A stretch of 64,000 bases of DNA from Argyresthia goedartella (GCA_949825045.1 OX463815.1:25969356-26033355); one strand, 5' to 3'. Counted from the stretch's first letter, positions 1 through 10,930 are shown. Notes: generated from the letters alone by a model not told the origin. Numbers and translations: made by a program.

Positions 1-1050
1 TGAAGGTTATTATGGAACGATACGGAGAAAGCTATTATGTTGACTGCAAATATACAATTGCGTTTGTTTGGTACGACGTGGCAAGTTTGACATCACGGGT
101 TTGAATATCATTCTAGTGATCTTTGTCTAAGACGCTAGCGGTCGGGAAGGCTTAATTAATCGCAACAAGCTTTTATGGTCAGCGATCAACAGATTTTGTG
201 TATCGGCAATACCAAATGACTTGATTGATAACCTACGGTTGATCATAGTGAATATGCGTATACAAAGTTTGTAGAACGGCGGATCTGCATGGCATGTTTG
301 ATTGAAATTAGACCCTGTGTAGTTAGAGATAAGAAGCTTTCGCTTGGGCAGCGCGTGTTCGCAAAGGACGCCATTTTTTTTCAGACATGTGGGGTCTATA
401 AATACGAGAGCGTGGGAAGGGAAGGTATTCAGTCTCTGCGTCAAGTTGCTGTGACACTGGTCTTTCAGTAATTCTAAACAGTTTCGGTCTGCCGTTTTAC
501 GCGTCTGAACTGGACGGATTGTGATTGCATGTTACAGTGGATTTTCGTGAGTGTCTGAAGCGCCGAGATATACCTCGGTTCCTATCCTTTAAATAAACCT
601 ACCCCAAATTCCAAAACTATCCTTGGGTCGTTAGATAAGAACTTGTAGGTAATTGATCTGAGTCTGAGTCTGGGCTTGGAGCGACCCTAAATTCCTTTTT
701 CCTTCACCATAGGGTTCCTGGATTGGCTCTTAGGATATTCGCGGGCTAATCCTCTCCTCATTCCTTTCGAGTAGCGAGTTTTGAAATTCCCACACACACA
801 GTCATTAAACATACAAGCACATTCAAATCAAACTCAACCATTTTCGAGTGGTGTCGATAATGGACGTGGTATAACACTAGGATTTTAGACTAGGCTAGAC
901 AGGAGTTTAGTTGCGGCTAAACCTAGGTTGGCAGGGCATAGGGAGACTGTTTGATCGATGAGGTTCCGCGGATGGAAATAACAAATTCAGAACAAAGTTT
1001 AAACGTTGTCAACACAGATTTACACAGAGTGACTTAAATGACGGGACTGT
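1..1050. other. Unassigned stretch, no recognisable gene
   Basis: Short ORFs occur on both strands (the longest is 105 codons on the minus strand at 127-444), but none resembles a family I know and none is supported by codon bias. A TATA box and initiator near 400-434 and an AATAAA at 592-597 could be the promoter and R region of an LTR, annotated separately. The rest has no structure that I can interpret. Confidence 0.5.
397..434 (+). promoter_or_regulatory. TATA box plus insect-type initiator
   Basis: TATAAATA at 397-404 is followed by TCAGTC at 429-434, close to the usual TATA-to-start distance and matching the arthropod initiator TCAGT. AATAAA lies about 160 bases downstream (592-597). 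TATA, initiator and a nearby polyadenylation signal are how an LTR is organised, so a decayed solo LTR is possible. I found no clear TG...CA ends or target duplication. Confidence 0.35.
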
Positions 1051-1318
1051 ATGCGGTTAATCTGGCTCAACACAGACCTTGCTGTTAATAATTTTGTAAT
1101 TATTTATTCCTGCTTATTAATCATAACAATTAAATTTTTCATATTTGTATTAGTTACAACCTATTTTGAAAAGAGATCTAAAAATAAATCTGTGGGAGTT
1201 TCTACGCCCTTCCTCTCCCACAGTGGTCCAATGTAGAGAAGAGGCAAAAAATGACGTTTGCTAAGTATATGTAAATATCTACAGTAATAAAGTACTTTGA
1301 CTATTGACTATTGACTAT
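1051..1318 (+). mobile_element. LINE 3' tail ending in TTGACTA repeats
   Basis: AATAAA is followed within a few bases by about three copies of a heptamer, TTGACTA, ending near 1318. The minus-strand CR1-like LINE at 58-63 kb ends in the same way, with AATAAA and then TTTGAC repeats. That makes this a 5'-truncated copy of a related LINE with a microsatellite tail. Only the 3' UTR is present; the upstream limit is a guess because there is no coding sequence to anchor it. Confidence 0.5.
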
Positions 1319-3185
1319 AGATAACCTATCCTGTTGATATTTTGACATTTGAGTGTTGTTGGGGACGCGCGAAGAGATCAAATTACAGTCTAAAGTTCAT
1401 TGTTTAGGACCGGGTAGATTGTTTTGCTTTGCCTTGGATCGGTTTGGATTCAAGTTGCATCTTTAAATTAAATGTAAATTTCGCTGGAGGTCTAATGTGT
1501 AGGCTGAAGTCGAGTATTTATGACTGGGCTTGGTCGAGGAAGTGCTGCGGTCAGGGAGATATATAGATCGGTATTTACCGGAGTATGTACCTCGCTGTGG
1601 TGTGGGTTAGATCTCCAAAAGCGCTAATGACAACGTTTCGATAACATCCAGCTCAAATTGCGCAGAGTTGAAGGCTTCAAAACTTTACGGACCTCTTGAG
1701 GTAACCGCTAGTTCAAACCCATTTCGGAAAATCAAATCGCAATTGTGTAAACCGGTCTATTCGGATCGTTATTGCCGTGAACTAATTATATAATTGGAAC
1801 CACCACAAGCCGCTACTAGCGAGCACATGAATTATCATTGAGTACTCACGTCGTAAAACTACGACGGATATCTATACGATATCCCAAACAAATATTATAA
1901 ATCGTGGTCGACCACTAAAAGAAGTTCCAAGCGCCCATATATACAAAAAAAAAATGGTACCATCACACAAAATACAACAACGATCGATATGGCGCAATAC
2001 ACCGCTAACTGATGCGAAGCTCCGGCTTGCGGACATATATGCTTTCTCTGTCTAACTCGAAACTCTAACTTCCTGAACCAATCTTCCGTTCGACTATTGT
2101 ACGCCTAACGAACTTCTCAACGAACAAGAAATTCAGACTTATCATTCTTAACTTACAATTTATACAGCTGAATCGGGACATCTCTTTTTGGGGTAGATTG
2201 AATACACGATCATAGCTACTGATAGCGGTGGCTCGACCTTAGCCTTTAACCTCTCCTTTCCCGGGAGTTCGAGACGTCAAAAACGACAAATACCGGAGTG
2301 TTTTTGAGCGTGCGGGCTGCGCGGCACTTGACTAATATATCAAGTGATTCTGTTGGAATGGTAACACTTAGAATTATGGGAATTGTATATCTGAGTAGCT
2401 AATGAAACCCTCTTTTACACAATGTGTAGAAAATGTCACTGTGACCTTAGTTTATTTTTGTACTGGCATGAGAAACACAGACTTCTATGAAAATGCTCCC
2501 TCTCGACACAAATCTAGCCGACATCAGAAAATTATCAACAACATGTACATGTTGTTTGATACCTACGTAATCTACACAAAATAACCTTTTCAAAACAATA
2601 AAAACATTAGGGTGTTCTTATAGAAACTTTCGAATATTTCAGCGTTTCAAATTTTCATAAAATACGGAAAGTAAACTGACGCATCGCGCGAATTATGCAA
2701 ATCTTGTAAAATTATTTGTGAAGAGACTAGACTACCTAGCGTTATATTTCTTAGTTCCTAGGATAGGTAATTTATTCAATAAGAGGAAAACAAGTGGTAT
2801 TTGCCACTAAATCATAAATGATAAGTGTGAGGACGCCATGTCTCGCAAGGAAAGTATAAAATAGGTAGAAATCAACACTTTGTACTATTATTGAATTTAT
2901 AGGCAATAGGTGATACTTATCATTCTAGAATTAGTGGTTCTAAGTAGAAGACAAACTAGGCTTTCTAACAGTGTATCGTACTATGTACCTTTTCATACAA
3001 AAATAATTCAAAATCATGCATGTTATTTCGTGTCACGGTGTGTTGTTTCTGGGCTTTCTCAAGGTCACGGCAGGTGTACGATATGCGTTTATACAGAGTG
3101 TGCAAAGATGGAACGAAGAAAATGTTTCGCCGTGATTTGATTCTAGGTAAAATAGCTAAACTGGTGTTTCGTTCGTGTAGGTATG
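1319..3185. other. Unassigned stretch
   Basis: No ORF here resembles a known protein. An 18-base perfect palindrome, ACAACATGTACATGTTGT, lies at about 2538-2555. The bases TTAACCTCTCCTTTCCCG at about 2249-2266 recur in inverted orientation at about 6465-6482, which hints at a dispersed repeat or at the ends of an old element. Nothing else is interpretable. Confidence 0.4.
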
Positions 3186-3260
3186 GTGTAAGTTTGAGTT
3201 AACTAGTAAATACTAGTTAACTCAAACTTACACATAACAACTAAATAGTTGTTATGTGTA
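3186..3260. repeat. Twin back-to-back hairpins with AA loops
   Basis: The first hairpin has 23-base arms at 3186-3208 and 3211-3233. The second has 15-base arms at 3229-3243 and 3246-3260. Both loops are AA, and the two structures share a few bases where they abut. The outer arms read as if they were once neighbours separated only by AA. The same design recurs at 25048-25146. It is seen directly; the cause is inferred to be snapback synthesis or break repair. Confidence 0.9.
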
Positions 3261-3365
3261 TATGAAGTGTTTCCACGCGGCTCCGTTCACGCGCAAGTAC
3301 AGATACCTACTGTTCTTACAAAGTGTAATATTGTGTAATATTGTGTTAACTAGTGTTATGCGAGA

Positions 3366-3416
3366 TCAGATATGTACTTTTGACAATTTAGTGTAAGATT
3401 ACACAAATTTGTAAAA
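3366..3416 (+). repeat. Left member of a dispersed inverted repeat
   Basis: Bases 3366-3396 are the exact reverse complement of 5242-5272 (31 bases), and 3398-3416 of 5204-5222 (19 bases). The two blocks keep their order, with a longer spacer in the right copy. They may be the arms of a larger inverted repeat or two oppositely oriented copies of one dispersed element. The candidate exon at 5049-5154 lies just inside the right copy. Confidence 0.7.
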
Positions 3417-3511
3417 AATAAACAATTATTTGAAATGTGTAATTAGTAATTAGCTAACACCTACCTAATGTGTAATTGTGTAATTAGGTTTTGGAAAAAT
3501 AAAAAAGAACA

Positions 3512-3736
3512 AAAATTTATATAGTTATGTATTCACATTCTTTATTGCCCTGTGCATAAAAATGTTCTTAAAAGAAATTTTATAACAGGCGAGCTTATCT
3601 CTAAAAAGATATTTCTTCCAGCAAAATTTATATAGTTATATATTCATATTCTTTATTGCCCTGTGCATAAAAATGTACTTAAAAGAAATTTTATAACAAC
3701 AGGCGAGCTTATCTCTAAAAAGATATTTCTTCCAGC
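3512..3736 (-). repeat. Tandem duplicate of a LINE D-type 3' end
   Basis: Two units of about 112 bases (3512-3622 and 3623-3736) differ at only a few positions. Read on the minus strand, each holds the sequence found at the 3' ends of both LINE D copies (a short hairpin followed by AAGCTCGCC) and then AATAAAGAATGTGAATA. Each is therefore a 3' UTR fragment of a related LINE. Sequence continuing upstream of the second unit (past 3736) looks like more of the same 3' UTR. Confidence 0.7.
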
Positions 3737-3824
3737 AAACCTGGGCGAGACATAATTGTTTAAAAAACAGGACAGTACTATTGCACAATGAAACTGTATA
3801 CATTATATTTACACACACACGAGT

Positions 3825-4250
3825 ACACAATTATGGAAAAGTAGTAAACAGTAAGTAAGTAGGTAAACAATTCTATACAAGTTCTTAGATAGTTGTTTGA
3901 CTGATATTTGTAACTTTTACCGTATAAAAAATGGAATAAAGTACACAATTACGGAAAAATGAAAAAGAATTTTGTTGCAACTGTTAAAGTAAACAATTTC
4001 TATACAAGTTATAAGATAGTTAGGTAGTTGGCCACAAATAGAAATTGTTATTTACACAAACGCATAAATATTAGACACATAAAAATTCCACACAAAAAGA
4101 TAGAAACATTGCAACTGTTAAAGTAAACAATTTCTATACAAGTTATAAGATAGTTAGGTAGTTGGCCACAAATAGAAATTGTTATTTACACAAACACATA
4201 AACATTAGACACATACACACATAAAAATTACACACAAAAAGATAGAAACA
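3825..4250. repeat. Tandem repeat with a unit of about 134 bases
   Basis: Two well-conserved copies run from 3975 to 4108 and from 4109 to about 4250, each beginning TTGCAACTGTTAAAG. A third, more diverged copy precedes them from about 3825 and shares the words AACAATTCTATACAAGTT and ACACAATTA. The units are AT-rich and non-coding. I do not recognise a named satellite. Confidence 0.7.
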
Positions 4251-5048
4251 TCCGGATCGCTAACGCTATGAAGGAGGAGAATTACAATCACACACTGATG
4301 GCTGATTTAGATGTGACTAGCAAGACATAAATGCCCACAGGAGTCATTGAGCGATTTTATCTCAGCAGGGACGTGTGCCCTTTTGCGATTCATCGTCCCA
4401 ATGACATCAGTAGCACGGGATTTGAGGTACCTCGTCAAGGGCATTTGGTTATATCAATTGTCCATGAAAGCGATTGCGACTCATCAACTTCCTGAAGGCA
4501 GGCATTCCCAACACACCAGTCTTCCACCAGTTAGATGCTGCAACGTGGAAGTTATATGATATGGCATATTTTAGTAGTTTTAGTTACCCACTCAAGCAAG
4601 CGATACACCCGACCGAAACCGGTCCAAAGCGAGGTGTGCGTAGTTTTAAAACCCCTATTACAGAGACATATTAACCAGCCATCAGTACACAGTCAGATAT
4701 CAGTCAGTAGGCATGCCGGCAGCGCCTTGATGTCGACGGCTGCGGGGAGGAGTCGCCCTCGCTCCCGCTCCGGCCTAGAGAAGCTGGTTGCTTCACCATC
4801 TATAACATAAATAAAATAGGCAAATTAAATATAAACAAAATACCAGACTGGCAGTCAGTGACATTTGCAGTATAATTATTTGTGTCCTTTTAGTATAAAA
4901 CTTCACATTTCCCAGGTAAATATTTAATTATACTTGGTAAAACTATATTCAGACCATTTAGGCTGCTGAATGGAACAAATTAATGGATATATATAAATAT
5001 AAAAGGAAACGAAGCAAAAACGATGCGAGTGAAATTTCAATTATTTAC
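4251..5048. other. Unassigned stretch with small ORFs
   Basis: A 55-codon ORF at 4331-4498 on the plus strand and overlapping ORFs at 4347-4810 are not recognisable. The segment 4730-4790 is GC-rich and reads as an Arg/Ser-rich peptide. Part of it (CGCTCCCGCTCCGG) recurs in inverted orientation within the candidate exon downstream, so the two may be related. No function is assigned. Confidence 0.35.
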
Positions 5049-5154
5049 CTTCATCCGACCGGAGCGGGAGCGCACATACACCAGCTTCTCATCGGATAGA
5101 ATGCGCACCGGCGGCGACCGACGCGCAAGCTGGGCATGATAGTCATGATCCATT
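5049..5154 (-). CDS. Candidate spliced exon of an unknown gene
   Basis: Read on the minus strand, a pyrimidine tract ending TTTTTTCAG is followed by A, an ATG (5151-5153) and an open frame of about 35 codons. The frame ends AAG before GTAAAT, a good splice donor. The stretch is clearly GC-richer than its surroundings. The predicted peptide is basic, with RRSPP and VRSRSGRM segments; I recognise no family. If real, it is a 106-base internal exon that may hold the start codon. It could also be an exon trapped in a dispersed repeat, because inverted copies of the flank lie nearby (3366-3416). Confidence 0.35.
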
Positions 5155-5203
5155 CTGAAAAAAGTAGCTAAGGCATTAGGATCAAAACGTACACTCTGTG
5201 CAC

Positions 5204-5272
5204 TTTTACAAATTTGTGTAATTTTGCATTTTTTTGTCATTTTACACTAAATTGTCAAAAGTACATATCTGA
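5204..5272 (-). repeat. Right member of the dispersed inverted repeat
   Basis: This is the partner of 3366-3416 in opposite orientation: 31 and 19 bases match perfectly, separated by a 19-base spacer instead of one base. Further out, GTTAACACAATAT near 5307-5319 also mirrors ATATTGTGTTAAC near 3338-3350, so similarity continues beyond the exact blocks. Confidence 0.7.
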
Positions 5273-6480
5273 ACTTGCAGGCAAACGAATCCGCCTAAAA
5301 AGACAAGTTAACACAATATGACACAAATTTGTTATTTTTTTATTTTATTTTTATTTTTATTTTTTTTATTTTGATATTTTCACTTAGGCATCGTGTAGGG
5401 TGTCTTACGAGCATAATTTTATGTCATATTCATGTTTTCCCTAGGACCAATATTTATAGAGATATCGATATTACAAACATAATATGACGTATATCTCGAA
5501 ATCGGTGAGGTGCACGAGGAAAATGTTTATAACCAAAAGTGATAGCAAAAAGCAGCACTACACGATTCCGAAGCAAAAAATAACAGTCAAAAAAAATATT
5601 TTTTAACACAATTTTTAACACAATTTTTCTAAGTCGCTGGATGCTGGATTTTTCCATTGATAAAAAAAAGGGGCTTCCGCCCCCTTATCGACACTGAACT
5701 CCAATCATAAACCCGCGGAACCTTTGATATGGAAACCCCAATCATCACATCACCCCGAAACCTATGATATGGAGTTTCACCGAATATGACTGAAAACACC
5801 CGCACCCTGTAGTGAGATTCTGTCTGTGTGTGAGTAAAATGGCGTCGCGGAATGCTTATGTGTGCGTGTGAAGCATGTGAATTGGATGCCTGATCACGTT
5901 TCTGACGGAAAATCAGCAAATTGGTACATTATTTTGATAAAGAAACCTATAAAAATGGATTCCTTATAAGATTTCCAATAAGATATGTGTATTTTTTATT
6001 GAAATCTAACTGTATTTCTCATTGGAATTACAAATAGCATTGGGGGGAATCCGTCTGGTTGCATGACGTATCATGTAAATTTGCCGATTTTCTGGACATC
6101 TTGATGAATTTTACTATGATTTGTGGTTTGTTTATCGCAAATAGAGTTGTAAATATGAATAAAACAAAAACTTACCTCAATTCACCAAAAAAACCACACT
6201 TTTCTCTCAATAAAATTTCACCACCACATACGTTGGGAGCGTCCGGAAGAAAGTGATTTTCAAAACGCGGTTGAATTATTTTTTTCTACGGAAAAGCATA
6301 AACTAGCACACAGACCATAAAGTTTGTCTAATTGGGTGATCGAACCGTAAAAATTGGTCCAACCGTTGGATAAAAAATACCGGTTTCAAAAATATTAGTC
6401 ATCCCGCTGCTTATGCTGACAGCGGTACATAGAGTGATCGGGGCCGCGCTGCTTATGCTGACGGCGGGAAAGGAGAGGTT
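5273..6480. other. Unassigned AT-rich stretch
   Basis: It contains a T-rich low-complexity run (about 5335-5375), two spaced near-copies of CTTTGATATGGA / CTATGATATGGA (about 5724 and 5763), and a duplicated GCTGCTTATGCTGAC word at about 6408 and 6450. The two minus-strand ORFs (5454-5657 and 5629-5919) are not recognisable. Nothing else can be supported. Confidence 0.4.
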
Positions 6481-7105
6481 AATGCCGTTACAACCATTAC
6501 CGAACTAAACATATATTATCAACATATTCGTGGTCTAAGAACTAAAACAAATATTTTATTTAAAAAATTATCTTTTAGTTATTACGACATTATAGTATTA
6601 ACAGAAACCTGGCTTAATTATTGATTACAAAGTACAACTGGCGCTTTGTGTAGTTTACCTTCCGCCGCCCGTTAACACCATATTGCTCAATAGTTTCCTA
6701 GCTAATTGTAATCGCGTCTCTGAACTTAATGACTCAAAAACATGCATCATGGGAGATCTAAATCTCGGCTTTATAAACTGGGACGTTCTAGGAACCAACC
6801 TATCTCAAGACCAAATAACATCATCTAAACAGAAACTGCTCACAGACTTTTTGATTCTAAATGACTTTGCCCAGAAAAACCTGATACACAACATTAACGG
6901 TAATATTCTAGATTAAATAGTTACAGACATAGCTAGATGCGAGGTTTCCTTAGCGAACAACACATTATCTAAACTTGACCCTCTACACCCTCCTCTCGAT
7001 GTCTGTTTATCATCTTCGGTTTCAGACAGCCTCCCTCACAACAATAACGCTCTAGACATAACTTTTACAAGGCCGACTTCAATGCAATCAACAGCCACTC
7101 TCTCT
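6481..7105 (+). pseudogene. LINE family E endonuclease fragment
   Basis: From about 6490 the plus strand reads as the start of an apurinic-type endonuclease of a non-LTR retrotransposon. It has an HIRGLRTKTN motif and then LTETWL, ended by a stop at about 6624. After a deletion it resumes with VYLPPPVNT and GDLN (6683-6916), interrupted by a TAG, then the KLDPLHPPLD block. Catalytic residues such as the E of LTETW and the D of GDLN can be seen. The reverse transcriptase of this family is absent: at about 7106 the sequence switches to LINE D. Jockey-superfamily is likely; the exact clade is uncertain. Confidence 0.75.
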
Positions 7106-7762
7106 GGCTCTACATGACTTGAGTAGTGCCTTCAATTGCACAGATTTCGACTTTCTCGTTGAGCTTTTCAGATCCATGAACGTCTCCTCCTTCTCTGTCA
7201 GCTGGTTCGACTCTTATTTAAGGGATCGGCAACAGCGTATCAGGTCGGAGGAGATATTCACTGAATAGTGTGACCTCTATACAGGCCTCCCTTAAGGTGG
7301 CATTCTTTCTCTTCTTCTATTCTCGATTTTCATTAACTCCATCTCAAACGTCCTTTCCTCCTTATATCATCTTTGCGCAGATGATCTCCAAATTTACCGT
7401 CACTTGTCTCCGAACGATGCAAACTCTACAGTGGAGGTACTCGACGCTGGTCTTGAGGGTAAAAGAAGATGGGCTTCATCCTTCGGACTCCTGGTCACCC
7501 CGGGAAAGTCCCAGGCCATGATTATAGGTAGGTACCAGACATTCTCTTAACTTGTTGCAGCAATAGCCCGTTCCATCTGTCACTTTAAATATTACCACAA
7601 TCGTATATAGCGATAAAGCTAAAAACCTGGGTCTAATCTTCGACAACCAACTGTCCTGGTCATCGCAAGTCAATGAGGTCAGTCGCCGAATATTTGCAAC
7701 CTTTCACTCTCTAAGGAGACTTCAATACTTTTTTGCCTCGACAGACCAAAAGAAGAAAAGAA

Positions 7763-7816
7763 GTAGAAGGAGAGACTGAGCGAGAGTGATAACTCTCACT
7801 CAGTCTCTCCTTCTAC
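7763..7816. repeat. Inverted duplication inside LINE D
   Basis: The 18-base arms 7763-7780 and 7799-7816 are perfect reverse complements. Pairing continues inward with one mismatch to a loop of about four bases. In the fuller LINE D copy only the right arm has a counterpart, so the left arm was added locally. The insertion breaks the LINE reading frame. Confidence 0.85.
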
Positions 7817-7864
7817 GCCTCATAGATAACGCTGATGTCTGCTGGGTCAGTGCCAACGAAGAAC

Positions 7865-7869
7865 TACTG
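7865..7869. repeat. Target-site duplication of BEL, left copy
   Basis: TACTG lies at 7865-7869 immediately before the 5' LTR and again at 17444-17448 immediately after the 3' LTR. Removing one copy and the element brings the LINE D sequence together. Five bases is the usual duplication for BEL/Pao integrases. Confidence 0.92.
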
Positions 7870-9196
7870 TGTACAGTTTGTACATAATAATAATTTTAAT
7901 TTGTTAGCGTTGCACTTAGCATGACGTTATTACCTATACAAAAACAAGCAGTAGCAATACGATATTGATCGGGTTAACATCTACCAAGAAAGACTTGCCT
8001 AATTTATCTGTATTTCTTGTTATTAAGTGACAATATAGTGCTTTACTGAACTTTGGTGATCTTTTTCTAACTAACTACAACAACTACAAGAACCCATCAT
8101 AGCTACCAGAGCTTAAACATAACTTCCTATAACATCTTCAAGACGTGCGGCCACTACACCGTATACTCTATTTCATATACCATGGCCCGATGCACTTGAA
8201 GCTTAACAATAGGGCTCATAATGTTTGCCTTTTGTTATCTAATTAGGAGCACTTCAAAATGGCACGCGTCGGTCCAACCTGCATGCAACTAAAGCGTGAC
8301 TAAAACATTTTGGTATATACTTGAAAATAAAAATACGAAATATAAGTTGTTTACGGTATTTCATAATAATAGCTAACATGAGTTAAATCAAAAAAAAATT
8401 GTGTCAATAAAATAATAACAATCAGCTTTAAAACTAACTTAATTTAATTACTTTAAAAACATGTACATTAATTATATAAAATATTTAACAATTTTAAATA
8501 TTTAAAGGCAAAAATTAATTATATACATTTATTCGCTTTCTGATGTATGTTCTTCCGAACTTGAGGTTTCGCTGGTGTTTATGATGACCGGATACACAGG
8601 GTGGGATAAAAACTCGTTCTCCACTTTGATAACATGCTCACAAGCATTTTTCCAAAGCGTAGGATTCGTCATGTCTACTATAGTTCTTAAATTTTTTTAA
8701 AAGAAGCTTTTACTCGTTTTCGCGGTAGGTATCTTGGTCCTGATGAGAGTGAAGAGACAATCCTTTTAACTGTCCTTTCCGGAACACTGGTGAATATAGA
8801 CGTTTCTTTAATTAATTTTTTTTACCCATTCGATTTAACAAAGTTTTATAAACACTTATCACCACATCTTGGGCGTCCTTGCTTAAAAATCTTCTCTTAC
8901 GTTGCTGCAAACTAACGTCACCACTGGACGGGTTACTTGTGGGTGTTTCCCAAGGTCGAAACATAATTATTTGCTGCAGGTATACGTGTAATCACAAATG
9001 TGGTCAGATGACAACTAACATGAAATATTGTTTATGTTGATTACTAGGTTAAACGATCAAGATCATTAGGTTGCATGTAAAATACCACGCCGCAAAAGGG
9101 TCTGGCCAGGTATCTTTTGTTATCACTAATCCTATTGTTAACGCCTAATGACCGTCTCAAGTGCATCGGGCCATGGTACATGAAATGGAGTATACA
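7870..9196 (+). repeat. BEL 5' LTR, split by a Tc1-like insertion
   Basis: The LTR starts TGTACAG at 7870 and runs to 8163; its last two bases (CA) are at 9195-9196, beyond the inserted DNA transposon. Together about 296 bases match the 306-base 3' LTR. After it, a GGTCCTTCGAGC stretch from about 9202 may be the primer-binding site; the tRNA is not assigned with certainty. Confidence 0.88.
8164..9192 (-). mobile_element. Tc1/mariner-like element, internally decayed
   Basis: Terminal inverted repeats begin TACTCTATTTCATATACC at the left and are mirrored at the right (ending GGAGTA), with only a few mismatches over about 38 bases. The flanks are TA on both sides (8162-8163 and 9193-9194), as expected for Tc1/mariner. 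The minus strand keeps the N-terminal helix-turn-helix part of a transposase (start at about 8962, stop in a K-rich run near 8813, frame shift, then VPERTVKRI). The C-terminal acidic tail ends near 8530. The catalytic middle is missing, so it is non-autonomous. The tail resembles the relic at 22-23 kb. Confidence 0.82.
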
Positions 9197-9577
9197 TCTT
9201 TATGGTCCTTCGAGCATCGAGAAGCAAGTGCCATAAACTAATAGACTCTTTGTTCCTTCTATTCCTCATTGATAACGGATCGGTTCTTTCGGCCTCCACC
9301 AGCGGAATCACCGAATTGAATTGAGAAGTCGTAAACATCGGTGCAGGGACGGAGGGGATTGAGATTCACGGCCGTGATCACTTGCATCCATCATCCAGCG
9401 AGCTCTGAACTGAAACTACTCACTTCAATCAACAACAACTTTACCTTTTCGCGTTACTGTGAACTGCAGGACGTGAAAGTGAACAAATAATAACAACTTT
9501 ACCTTTTCGCATTATTGTGAACAGCAGGACGGGAAAGGAAGACAACTAAACTTCGCCGAATCCCTGAGCGTTCAAAC

Positions 9578-10930
9578 TTGAGGAACATCATGGAACATCT
9601 AACTTTACAACTAGAACTTTTTAACAAATTCAAACAAGGATGCATTAATTATGGGAAGGACGGCTCATCAAGGAAGACTAAGGACTACCTATCGAATATG
9701 CTCTCCAAATTCAACGACTACTCGCAGGAGTTTGAAGAACGGCATGGAACAATTGAAATTAAAGTACTTGATGTTCCTGAAAAGAACATCAAGTACTTTA
9801 CCGATGGCGTCTATGGTATGACTAAGAAAATGTATGAAAAAACGAAAGATGACATTTTGAAGAAACTGCAAGCTCTTCAAGGGTTAAATCCAACCCCTAC
9901 CGACTACAACATCAACTTTGATTTGGCGGGGATCCCAGAGGATAATGAAAACAACATCAACTTACTTATGTTCAAGCAAGAAATTAACATCAAAGCGCTT
10001 GATCGCGCCATGGCGAAAATCGATTTTTAGTCCATCACTGAAAAATGGGAACTGGAAGATTGTTTAGCCATCTTAAAGTCGAAATGGGAACCTGTCGACA
10101 AACTGCACTGTGAGATTGAGGCAAGTCTGGTGGGGGTCCAGTGTGAGGCATACAACTGTCTTTTTCTGAAAGGCGAACAGGATTATGAAAAATTACGCAA
10201 ACAACTAAAAAACAAACTACATTCAACGATGCACTATCAGCACTCTGCGCCGCGAGTCAACATACCGGAATTTAAAGGAGACTACAGACAGTGGATTTCT
10301 TTTAAAGATCTTTTTACGGAAACAATCCACAAAAACCTCACTATAAACAAGGCGCAAAAGATGCAACATTTAAAGACGAAACTTCATGGTGAAGCTGAGA
10401 GGATTGTTCAATACCTATCGATCAGCGCGGATAACTACGATTCATGCTGGGCACTTTTAATGCAAAGATACGACAATCGTCATCTGCAAATTGTGACCTT
10501 CATGAACACCATAATGCATTTGCCCAACATACAACAACGCGACGCGTTCAACTTAAAAAAGATGCATGACGTCATAAACGAAGCTGTCAACGGTTTCGTG
10601 AATATCGGCCTAGACGTACAAACATGGGACCCCATCATTGTATATTTGATGTCGCAAAAACTGGACGCAACTTCCTATGAGGACTATGTGAAGACTCGGG
10701 ATGATCAACGAGCGATTCCGAAACTTGAAGAATTTTTAAAATATTTGGAGGGAGCATTTCTCGCCTTTGAAGCAAAGAAAAGCACAAGAAAAGAAAACTA
10801 AACGAAGCCCTTCTCCACTCCGTCGAATAAACAAACTCAAGAAAAAAAACATTTTGACTACAAACCAACATTTAACAAAATCTGTCATACAACTTATGGA
10901 CAATGTCCTTTATGCAACGAAAACCATGTT
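9578..10930 (+). pseudogene. gag: BEL gag, interrupted
   Basis: The start codon at 9578 falls in GAACATCATGG, about 380 bases after the LTR. The frame is open for 150 codons to a TAG (10028-10030), continues to a TAA (10799-10801), and then runs on into the next ORF. The middle (about 10240-10780) resembles the DUF1759 capsid-like region of BEL Gag, with YRQWISFKDLF and LMQRYDN. A CX2CX4HX4C-type zinc knuckle follows at 10904-10942. All segments are in the same frame, so the stops are point lesions and not programmed shifts. Gag would form the particle and bind element RNA. Confidence 0.85.

Larger units (their letters stand above)
7106..7869 (+). pseudogene. LINE family D reverse transcriptase, 5' part
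   Basis: This matches the RT of the fuller LINE D copy at 53.9-54.6 kb: SSAFNC, SWFDSYLR, the GGIL block, ADDLQIYRH in place of YADD, and the GKSQAMIIG block. Stop codons interrupt it at about 7266 and 7292, and a small inverted duplication disrupts it at 7763-7816. It ends at GAACTACTG where the BEL element begins, and the same gene resumes at 17444. The copy is dead. Its 5' end is fused to LINE E at about 7106. Confidence 0.85.

Noticed and set aside
10028..10030. Stop codon in BEL gag as programmed readthrough
   Set aside because: It is one of at least five in-frame stops in the same polyprotein frame, so it is more likely a lesion.
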